Assembly: GCA_934045905.1 (NCBI GenBank)
Contig: OW203771.1
Span: 1,364,001-1,428,000, forward strand
Origin: Leuctra nigra
Taxonomy: Eukaryota > Arthropoda > Insecta > Plecoptera > Leuctridae
Direction of reading: 5' to 3'
DNA length: 64,000 nt
A program made the position numbers and the translations under genes. The notes beneath the pieces were generated by a model. The model had not been told where the DNA came from, did not search any database, and was given only the letters and a program-made list of their open reading frames with translations. Shown in pieces: positions 57,801 to 64,000 of the stretch. Each line of letters begins with the position of its first letter. The stretch's first letter is position 1.

Positions 57801-58732
57801 AATGTGCTTCTCTTTGCCATTACAATCGCTTGTACTGGGTTCTTGTGGAGTCTTGCAGCTTGAAGTCCCTTCTTTTTTGCAAGGCGAAGTTGATTAAGGT
57901 TAGGGAGATGAGCTGGTTCGCAGTCTCCCAACTCCATCAGCCTGTTAGCTTCCTGACGGCGGTAGCTGCATGCTGGCAAATTCCGCAAGCAAAGACTCTC
58001 CTGCGCTGCCTTACGAGCACTACCAGATAAGTGTCTTTTTAAATGTAAGGCGTGCTCTGAACTATATGCGCCAATATACTTGCATTGAAGTAATACTCTT
58101 GAATCTTGTGTGTCAGGTTCACTGGCTAACACACCCGAGAATGTAGATTTGCACTCCATACATGACCCGGTAATAACAATGTAATTTTCCCCATTGGGTG
58201 TCACCCTCGAATTTTTAAATGTTAACTTACATGGTAATTTAGTGTGACTCCAGAAATGACCATTAATAATGTGACTCCAATGATTAGGTGTGAGGATTTC
58301 ATAGCGTCTACTGTGGTTATGTTTTGCGTCACTGTTATATTCAATTTCAGATGGTTTCATTGAAGACCATTCTTCTGCTGACAATGTAATGGTAAAATTC
58401 TTTGCAGTCGTACTGGGTTCCGTTTCAGAATTGCTGTTATCATTCAAGTCTTCAGTAGTGAAATTATTTTCATTCTCCCCAGAGAAACAACTATCTGTCG
58501 GCTGTACTTCGCTAATACCTAATAAGTTAAGAATATTATATCGATTACACTTAACAATTGTGTATAAATATTTGGGTGTCAGTTTGTACTCTAATTTTTT
58601 CGAAATTGTTTTCCAAATTTCCGCTGCTGGAAACGCGATTTTATCAGGAGAGTCAGCACTGATGATTCCATTTCTTTCTTCAAGAACTGCTTTTTGTATG
58701 ACCTCAGCATCTACTTTTGGTGTTTTTGGCAT
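51848..58732 (-). CDS. Mutator/NOF-like transposase fused to a repeat array and a USP-like protease
   Basis: One uninterrupted 2294-codon frame from ATG at 58732. Residues 1-110: a small N-terminal domain and acidic linker. About 130-240: a Cys/His-rich region (CMEC, then C-x9-H-x4-H spacing) that may bind zinc. About 300-690: a DDE-type core with Asp351 (CIDATGSVV), Asp423 (VCDMSVALL), C469-x3-H473 (CDIAHVMK) and Glu655 (APVESSFNDVKH), the Mutator-like order also found in NOF of Drosophila Foldback. About 719-1905: roughly 98 units of 12 residues, GHHDSLGQHGLT/N or GHRDNQEQLPLT. About 2000-2294: a peptidase C19 (USP)-like domain with Cys2025 (QTCAFDSIAQIF), finger-like CSEGALC and CNC, His2254 (GHYMAHC) and Asp2270/2271 (LYDD). 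An acceptor-like TTTACAG precedes the ATG. Whether it is mobile or domesticated is unknown; I saw no TIRs around it. Confidence 0.8.
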   Translation of the reverse strand: MPKTPKVDAEVIQKAVLEERNGIISADSPDKIAFPAAEIWKTISKKLEYKLTPKYLYTIVKCNRYNILNLLGISEVQPTDSCFSGENENNFTTEDLNDNSNSETEPSTTAKNFTITLSAEEWSSMKPSEIEYNSDAKHNHSRRYEILTPNHWSHIINGHFWSHTKLPCKLTFKNSRVTPNGENYIVITGSCMECKSTFSGVLASEPDTQDSRVLLQCKYIGAYSSEHALHLKRHLSGSARKAAQESLCLRNLPACSYRRQEANRLMELGDCEPAHLPNLNQLRLAKKKGLQAARLHKNPVQAIVMAKRSTLSGIIKDVGIDKFFVHYWSNAQLHVYKQYCSQSIVSRLCIDATGSVVHKIRREDGSISGHIFLYEATVNDNMSAQQYSVSNMLSELHDTISIYCWLSKWVRDGAPVPKEVVCDMSVALLSATAQAFTRFKSLSDYLFECSKVLVGREDELKLPECFIRCDIAHVMKSISGWPALKGKDRRMRGFYLDAVAQVLQCSSLQEIESLLKALFTVALGAWEGRDLTTGLEVPCELAKKALIQKMGLGFANLDDFLESWDKRDEEEADELDLPSQDALMIDGNPYKNWIEKLTSSCIQPANIKGDRANHEYLPEVTASITILFQKLPLVTAVMTPYFGYGEKTASSAPVESSFNDVKHRMGNIPLPMRIDDFLNAHITSNKGKLKLAGAPRPPITTSSHPPRDSHLGQNITVLNDTQEQLGLTEHQNYQEELGLTEHHDYQEQLGLTEHPDNEEQLGLTGHSNNQGQLGLTGHHESLGQLGLNGHHESLGQLGLTGHHDSLGQLGLTGHRDSLGQHGLNGHRDNQEQLRLTGHSNNQGPLGLTGHHESLGQLGLTGHHDSLGQHGLNGHRDNQEQLRLTGHHDSLGQHGLTGHHDSLGQHGLNGHRDNQEQLRLNGHHDSLGQHGLTGHHDSLGQHGLNGHRDNQEQLRLNGHHDSLGQHGLTGHHDSLGQHGLNGHRDNQEQLPLTGHHDSLGQHGLNGHRDSLGQHGLNGHRDNQEQLPLTGHHDSLGQHGLNGHRDSLGQHGLNGHHDSLGQHGLTGHHDSLGQHGLNGHRDNQEQLPLTGHHDSLGQHGLNGHHDSLGQHGLNGHHDSLGQHGLTGHHDSLGQHGLNGHRDSLGQHGLTGHHDSLGQHGLNGHRDSLGQHGLTGHHDSLGQHGLTGHHDSLGQHGLTGHHDSLGQHGLNGHRDNQEQLRLNGHHDSLGQHGLNGHRDNQEQLPLTGHHDSLGQHGLNGHHDSLGQHGLNGHHDSLGQHGLTGHHDSLGQHGLNGHRDNQEQLPLTGHHDSLGQHGLNGHHDSLGQHGLNGHHDSLGQHGLTGHRDSLGQHGLTGHHDSLGQHGLTGHHDSLGQHGLNGHHDSLGQLGLTGHHDSLGQHGLNGHRDNQEQLPLTGHHDSLGQHGLNGHRDSLGQHGLNGHRDNQEQLRLNGHHDSLGQHGLTGHHDSLGQHGLNGHRDNQEQLPLTGHHDSLGQHGLNGHRDSLGQHGLNGHRDNQEQLPLTGHHDSLGQHGLNGHRDSLGQHGLNGHHDSLGQHGLTGHHDSLGQHGLNGHRDNQEQLPLTGHHDSLGQHGLNGHHDSLGQHGLNGHHDSLGQHGLTGHHDSLGQHGLNGHRDSLGQHGLTGHHDSLGQHGLNGHRDSLGQHGLTGHHDSLGQHGLTGHHDSLGQHGLTGHHDSLGQHGLNGHRDNQEQLRLNGHHDSLGQHGLNGHRDSLGQHGLNGHHDSLGQHGLTGHHDSLGQHGLNGHRDNQEQLPLTGHHDSLGQHGLNGHHDSLGQHGLNGHHDSLGQHGLTGHRDSLGQHGLTGHHDSLGQHGLTGHHDSLGQHGLNGHHDSLGQLGLTGHHDSLGQHGLNGHRDNQEQLPLTGHHDSLGQHGLNGHRDSLGQHGLCSSTTGSQYHPSVMADLRCMNNLNDQQGQPRFIGNQLQQGQLGVQDPAPRVDPEMFETENWRGQGIPPKKRRHLDPKRVWLNLDLGKKVDPSKLIGLLRNGHSVGLTAVRDKGIRISLSQTCAFDSIAQIFSVAYCDSDEYKHYVEQQEDHFNNIIRGVNTVGVTASIYKHRALLLKDIVQGTSYPSNVYYIDANMHAGAMAQRLFAARPCGFESYTCSEGALCRHGNRKFNVNVIQASFSSPKMNIADVEALLNQRITGETGLCLNALSNCNCSGNRTSTLQLEMSHLLVEPYPSLDETPLNQETNIRDEFLVTLEDIPKSLHLKNVDKPFIFRGVVGYRGTKTRNAVGHYMAHCLRSDGCWDLYDDVQTKASRTSGKREVNCHLLVYTI
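53022..56577 (-). repeat. 36-bp coding minisatellite, about 98 units
   Basis: The unit (plus strand) is about CAATCCATGCTGTCCTAGAC plus TATCGTGATGTCCGGT, 36 bases, in frame with the ORF. Older, more diverged units lie at the 5' coding side (56.2-56.58 kb). Two blocks of 39 units (1404 bp) are duplicated: CAATCCTAGTTGTCC at 53168 pairs with CAATCCAAGTTGTCC at 54572. The opposite strand is also open for 1192 codons because no unit has a stop in that frame. Confidence 0.95.
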
Positions 58733-58929
58733 CTCGACCTGTAAATCGTATCATAAAGTTTGTGTATGTTGTCTTCACACTAAAATAAATTTAAAAAAAT
58801 CATATACTATGATTACATACATATTATAATACATTATCATAAATATAATATGATCATATTATTGTTTTAATTGTTTTGAGATATTTTTCATGTATTAACA
58901 CTTTCAAAAAGAAAGTGTACTGTACTTTT
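58733..58929. other. AT-rich upstream region of the giant ORF
   Basis: Holds the putative 5' leader of the minus-strand ORF. An acceptor-like TTTACAG lies 6 bases before the ATG. No recognisable promoter element. Confidence 0.35.
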
Positions 58930-59190
58930 CAAAAATATTTAAAAAGTCAAAATTTTGACCTCGGGGGATAACGCTTTATAAAAATATACAGAAGGGTGTA
59001 TATTTATATCCCATTTACGAATATCAAATCAGATATATAAAATATAATATCGTATTGTCACAGTTATTTGTACAACGTCTCAAAAATTCGCAAAATTATA
59101 CCTCTCTACACACCCCACCCCCCAGGCGCCACAGTGCAGACAAGTAAATATTTACTTAAAATATGACCCTCTATCAAAAAAATATATTAA
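58930..59190 (+). repeat. Left member of a direct repeat flanking the LINE complex
   Basis: Shares TATATCCCATT, ACACACCC...CCAG, GTGCAGACAAGT and ATATGACCCTCTAT in order with 62330-62575, diverged. The pair brackets the decayed LINE and its nested insertions. Confidence 0.55.
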
Positions 59191-59387
59191 ATATTATAGC
59201 GGTTTATGCACCAGACGAATCAAAACCACTGATCTTAGAAAAGGACATATTTTATAGTCAGTTACAGAGGACTGTAGAAGAAATACGACAAGACGACTTA
59301 ATGCTATGCTACTTATGGGAGACTTCAATGCCAGAATTGGAAACCAAGAAATACCTGGAGTAATGCAGCGTTATAACGAAGATGTAG

Positions 59388-61074
59388 ATTAGATTATTAG
59401 GGTTTAACGGCGCGTCAACGACGATGTTATATTGCGCACATTATTTTTACTTTTAACTTTGTTGATCTAAGTGGCGGACATCGGGAGGGGTCGACCTAAC
59501 GGGTACGATCCGGGGAAGTCTGAAACTGGTGGGAAAGCCAGTTCAGAATGGGGACAGACCGGGGGGCGTATTTACGTAGGCTAACTGAATTCGAGACACA
59601 GGTCTCGAATTCGTATAGACTTCGTAGTCGCATTTTGCAACTCCGTAACCTAACTGAATTCGAGACCAACTTCGTCGGTTCTCGGCTGCTTTCGGCTGCC
59701 TTCGTTCTTCCGTGTCTCTATCAGCTGATCGGGTATGCCTGGTTGTCAAAGGAGTTTGCATGCCGTTATAAATCATCATGTCAAATGATATTGATTTAAC
59801 TAAGATTTTGCTTGGTGTTAATAGTACGACCGAAATTAATAAACTTGATTTCGATAGTGAACATCAGTACACTTACAGACTCGAGCAAATCTAAACAAAA
59901 TATAATCATTAATAATGAATCTTGAATTTAATTTTCCGAACTGAGAAATATTTATTGATTTTCATTGATGGTTACATTACATAGTAAATTCTCGTGTAGA
60001 TAAGTAAATGATTTTATATCAGTAAATCTATTCAATGTATGTGTCTTTACTAATGAAACTCTTAAATCAGTTTGAGTGAAAGTGACAATTCGCATTTTTT
60101 TTAAGGAGCGAACATATTCTGTTGCCTACTATTTTTAATGAAGTATTTTTTAATTTTAGGGAATTGTACTTAAATGTGGCACAATGATTCTTTTCATTCC
60201 TTAGAAAATGTTTAAGAAATGAGAAATTACGTGCGGACGGTTATTAATTATATATATGCCTTGTTTTTTCCAAACATAAAAAATAAACACATTGAAATTC
60301 AAATATTCTAACCTACCTTCTTACTGAGAATTTCCCTTCTGCAAAATTATTTCAATATTAATTTATATCTTCTAAAAATATTATTAGTGTCAATATTATA
60401 TTTGTATTTAAAATATAATATTGACACGATAAATTTATGTAATTATCAAGTGAATATTAATGGATAGGGAAATTGTATTACCTATCCCTTTTTGCTCTTG
60501 GTGACTAGCGTAGAACGATATTTTTCTCTAGGTATTTTAATAATATTAATATTGCTAATTTGCTTATATAGATATAATAGCATATTAATGAACAATGTGT
60601 TGCTATTAGTTGATAGAGAAAGAAAATAATTAGTAATACGCGTGAATTCGACATTTAAATTTGAAGTATCCCATATTTAATATCAAGCGTGCGAATTGAA
60701 GACATGTGCAAGCCTCGAAATCAGTAAGGCTGCGGAGTTGGTAAATCTCACTCGGAAGTCTATATGAATTCGAGACTTAAATAGGTCTCGAAATCAGTTA
60801 GGCTACGGAGTTGCAAAATGCGACTACGAAGTCTATGCGAATTCGAGACCTGTGTCTCGAATTCAGTTAGCCTACGTAAATACGCGACCGGGGGGGGGGG
60901 GGGGGGGGGGGGGCTTCGGGCCGGTGGGACCCAATTTCAGGGGGATCACCATCTCGAGGGGGAAGGCCGGCCCGAGGGGCCCACGAATTTAGGGAGGGCA
61001 TGGGACTAGGTCGACCCTGGACTGCACTTAGTCGGGACCACCACCGCGTCAAGGTGGCAGTCCATTGGTGAGGA
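59388..61074 (-). mobile_element. SINE-like S2, second copy, split by a Mutator-like element
   Basis: Flanked by CGAAGATGTA (59378-59387 and 61075-61084). Outer parts 59388-59565 and 60895-61074 match the left and right portions of 12238-12687. Removing it restores the LINE reading frame (MQRYNEDVKNVNEEK). Confidence 0.8.
59566..60885. mobile_element. Non-autonomous Mutator-like element, 1320 bp
   Basis: 102-bp TIRs (59566-59667 and 60784-60885), nearly identical, starting GCGTATTTACGTAGGC. The flanking 9-bp duplication GACCGGGGG (59557-59565 and 60886-60894) is the Mutator signature. The right TIR is followed inward by a diverged tandem copy of its own sequence (about 60700-60783), a common MULE trait. 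The interior is AT-rich and has no gene. Confidence 0.88.
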
Positions 61075-61855
61075 CGAAGATGTAAAGAATGTTAACGAAG
61101 AGAAGATGATAAGGTTCTGTACTAGTAACGAGCCACGCATTAATAATACATTCTTTGATCACAAAGTTCAACATAAATATACTTTTCAAAATACGAGGGG
61201 ATACACATCAATGATAGATTTCATTGTGTCAAATCGTAGCATCCATCCATCCGAGATTTTGGACGTACGGTGTCTGAATTCAGCAGACATCGGTAGTGAT
61301 CACAGTTTAGTACTTGCGAAAATCTGAGTGAAAAGGAAGAGACAGACAGTGAGGAATACGACGAGCGATAGTAAAATCAGAATAGATTCATTGATTGATG
61401 AAAGTACAAGAACGCTGTACAGAAACAGACTATCGGAAAGAATAGAGAATAATGGAATCGAGGAGGATGATGATGTGCAAGTTGTTGGTCGAAGATACAA
61501 GGAAATATAATTGAAGCTGATGAAGCATTAGGAAGAACAACAAGAAAAAAAGGTGCAAGACAGCAGAAGAAGAAACAGTGGTTTTGTTCTGAAGTCAAAC
61601 AGTTAGCGCAGAGAAAAAAAAACAGCGAACCTAGCTTACAAATCAAGTAACGGACTGTATAACGGACCAATAACGGACTGGATCGATCACAGGCGAGAGG
61701 AATGGAACGCCCACATATCAAGAATGATGAAGACAGGATTGTCAGAGTTACACGAGACAAGAGGGTTCGAGGCACAAGGAATGTGGGGAGACCGAGAAAG
61801 AGGTGGAAGGACAGTTTGTAGATCTGGTGAAGGACAGGCACATGTGCCTATTAAG

Positions 61856-61857
<2 letters not shown>

Positions 61858-61889
<32 letters not shown>

Positions 61890-61953
61890 AAGAAGAAGAA
61901 GAAGAAGAAGAAGAAGAAGAAGAAGAAGAAGAAGAAGAAGAAGAAGAAGAAGA
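61858..61953. repeat. (AAG)n microsatellite at the LINE 3' end
   Basis: About 30 AAG units directly after the decayed LINE coding end; this may be its tail expanded. The poly-Lys and poly-Phe frames over it are not genes. Confidence 0.95.
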
Positions 61954-62329
61954 TCAAAAAAATATGGTCGCTGAAAATCCCCATGGGGTGGTGGTGATTC
62001 CGCCCAACATAGTTAAAAACCCCAAAAAGTGGAAGAAATCGAAATTTTGGTTTCGGGGACATATGCAAAATAATTTTTATACTCTTAATGACTACCCCTC
62101 ACAAATGTGATCAATAAACGCACAATATTTTATTCTAATCACATAATATAATTTTTTTTTGAAAATATCCCCAAAAAATTTACATTTTGGCCTTTTGGGA
62201 GATACGTAAGTACTTATTAGGGCCTTTAACCATCTAATATTATCTGCCAAGGTAACTTACTGTTGGTTGATTTAATTTTTTTTTAATTTTCAAAAGCATT
62301 TTAATTTTTTTTAGAAAAAAGTCAAAAAT

Positions 62330-62575
62330 TTTACTTGACGGTAGAAGGGGATATAAAAAAATACTATTCAGTATAGTTTTATATCCCATTACTAAATATG
62401 TGTTCAGAAAGACTCTATCTCTTACCGTCTTTTCACAATTAATTAATTAAATACTCAAAAAAGTCCAAAAATGCCACTTTAAACCCCCCTGTACACAACA
62501 CCCACCAGGGGTCAAAGTGCAGACAAGTGAATTTTCACTTCAAATATGACCCTCTATTAAAAAAATATAGTCACG
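62330..62575 (+). repeat. Right member of the direct repeat flanking the LINE complex
   Basis: Diverged homologue of 58930-59190 in the same orientation (see that entry). Followed by a G-run at about 62588-62604. Confidence 0.55.
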
Positions 62576-62604
62576 GCAAGTCCGCAGGGGGGGGGGGGGG
62601 GGGG

Positions 62605-63820
62605 AGCTCCCACCCTTATCAGCCGATGGACTATACTAGAATGGTTGTGAAAATTTATCTATACCTATTATTGATGACTCCAATTCCTCAAGTACTTAAT
62701 ATTAAAGTACGAAAAGTAATACTTACTACCTAGGTACTACTATCTCTACTACCAAAATTCACAGCATATACGCAACTGGTTACAATAACTGAAGAGGTGT
62801 CATCAAGCATTAAAAAAATAAAAATATTTAAATATTTAAAAACATTTCTGACACTATTTTAGTTGTAAATCTAGTTACATATGCTGGATTATTTTTCGTA
62901 TAATGGTAGGTAATAGAAGAAGGTAAAATATTATAACCTCAGGTCCACTTTGAGTCTGGGGACTGGGGCTTTCGTAATCTACCTACCTACACAGATGGTT
63001 TCCAAAACATTATATCGCACATTCAATATCAAATTTAAACCGAACATTATTTCAATAAATCCGTAATCAATGTCACACAATCACTGTGTCGAAACTACCT
63101 ACCTAGTCATCGAGTAACAGGTAGATTTGCTTGCCCATAAACCGCATTGAATGATGGGAAAAACTGAGCTGAAAATACGATAGGATCCTACAATTTCGTC
63201 AATAATTATTGCAAACTATTGGGTAATTCATCACACTTACCTTCAGTAGTTAATATTGGTAGTTAAATGTGGTAGTTTATATTGTAGTTAAACCATATTA
63301 CTATTAGCAAAACTCCATGAGCCGTGAAGTGTGAACACTAAAATGGCGGTGATGATACGCGTCCTTCTAGACAAAAAACTTAGCTACTACCAACCCACCT
63401 TTTATATTAGTCCATAGAAATGTAAATCATATCTATTATTTAGTAATATTATCTTTAGTTTTTAATACATTTTTACTTTCTGTATATAATAATGACTATC
63501 GTACTGTAATATATGCCATAAATGTCAGCGAAATTCATTATATAGCATTGTTTTCAAGTGTTAATACCCCACTTTCGTATTGTAATGTTGTTTCACCTTC
63601 TATCTGCGCGCGTCGTTTTAATTACTCTGGCGACCCCCGCGACCAATCATAACGATTTACAGCTTGCCTCCAAATTCAAATTTATGCGCGCGGTGACAAT
63701 CTTAAACATAAAAACTGAAAAACTTCTAACATAAAATAGTATTATTGGGAATGTACTCCCACATCCTTTGGCCTAATGTCTGCAACAATTGTCAGACATT
63801 CTATGGGAACCAGCTCACAT
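62605..63820. other. AT-rich DNA without recognised gene
   Basis: Only short frames. Local repeats of TAGTTAATATTGGTAG/TGTGGTAGTTTATATTG type near 63235-63290. No transposon ends seen before 63824. Confidence 0.45.
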
Positions 63821-63823
63821 TAT

Positions 63824-64000
63824 CTAGTGGAGCGGTGGCTCCACGCCAGAAGAAACCTAAAAATTTAGCACTGAAAAGTAGGGATATAAAAAAATGGGCC
63901 AAGTCAAATTAATTTTAAAAACCAAAATATACTTGGCGCATCATTTTTTAATAAAGGGCATTATAGGTATATTATATATATATATTGAGGTTCATTTGAT
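63824..64000 (-). mobile_element. Helitron-like family C, short copy C6, cut by window end
   Basis: The minus-strand 3' hairpin (GTGGAGCC/CGCTCCAC region) then CTAGAT is at 63824. It is joined by internal deletion directly to the 5' inverted-repeat arm (CTTGGCGCATC near 63932). The remainder lies beyond 64000. Confidence 0.6.

Larger units (their letters stand above)
59163..61850 (+). pseudogene. Decayed LINE: endonuclease interrupted by nested elements, RT deleted
   Basis: The endonuclease start (IIAVYAPDESKP) is at 59187-59300. A frameshift near 59303 leads to LLMGDFNARIGNQEIPGVMQ, then the SINE S2 insert at 59388. Skipping 59388-61084 (insert plus one TSD copy), the frame continues (MIRFCTSNEP, FFDHKVQHKYTF, MIDFIVSNR, IGSDHSLVLAKI) to 61327, including the catalytic SDH. 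The segment after 61328 holds the linker, but the RT domain is missing: near 61650 it jumps to the C-terminal end (DWIDHRREEWNAHISRM, then GRPRKRW in another frame). It belongs to the RTE-like or Jockey-like endonuclease-RT elements and is dead. Confidence 0.75.

Noticed and set aside
61803..61997. Poly-Lys / poly-Phe ORFs
   Set aside because: Produced by the (AAG)n microsatellite.

Overview
This 64 kb window is eukaryotic, AT-rich and repeat-dense. It has spliced genes, tRNA-derived SINEs, several LINE clades, terminal-inverted-repeat (TIR) DNA transposons and Helitron-like elements. It looks like an insect genome; a hemipteran is my best guess, from the repeat style and the Mutator/NOF-like gene, but no species-diagnostic gene is present. 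Conventional host genes are few: two paralogous ankyrin-repeat genes, a possible promoter with a first exon, and one intact giant reading frame that is transposon-derived.

Layout. 1-5.1 kb: AT-rich DNA, Helitron-like copies, and a stretch homologous to the 3' flank of an ankyrin gene. 5.085-18.175 kb: one 13.1 kb Foldback-type element. Its 1.27 kb inverted arms are built from palindromic subrepeats, it has a 9-bp target-site duplication (TSD), and its 10.5 kb interior holds a hAT element, Helitron-like copies, MITEs and a SINE. It split the 3' flank of ankyrin gene copy 1 (18.27-19.44 kb). 20-23.7 kb: Helitron-like copies and a possible promoter. 24.3-30.1 kb: a LINE carrying a second, apparently intact LINE inside its reverse transcriptase (RT). 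30.6-40.2 kb: two large Helitron-like elements filled with tandem CRE/ETS/YY1-like motif arrays. 40.9-42.5 kb: a TA-inserting element with about 550-bp TIRs. 43-49 kb: MITEs and ankyrin gene copy 2 (45.94-47.18 kb). 49.5-51.8 kb: two tandem arrays. 51.85-58.73 kb: a 2294-codon frame that fuses a Mutator/NOF-like DDE transposase, about 98 copies of a 12-residue repeat, and a C-terminal ubiquitin-protease-like domain. 59-62.6 kb: a decayed LINE carrying a SINE, which in turn carries a Mutator-like element with 102-bp TIRs.

The repeats date one another. Several insertions can be checked against an empty paralogous site in this same window: the Foldback element and a SINE in ankyrin copy 1, a MITE in ankyrin copy 2, the TA element, the tRNA-like SINE and a Helitron copy. 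These comparisons give exact ends and TSDs. The two Mutator-type insertions (both with 9-bp TSDs) and the NOF-like transposase belong to one superfamily, but I see no sequence identity that ties the transposase to either of them.

Most short open frames here are repeat DNA read through and are not called as genes.
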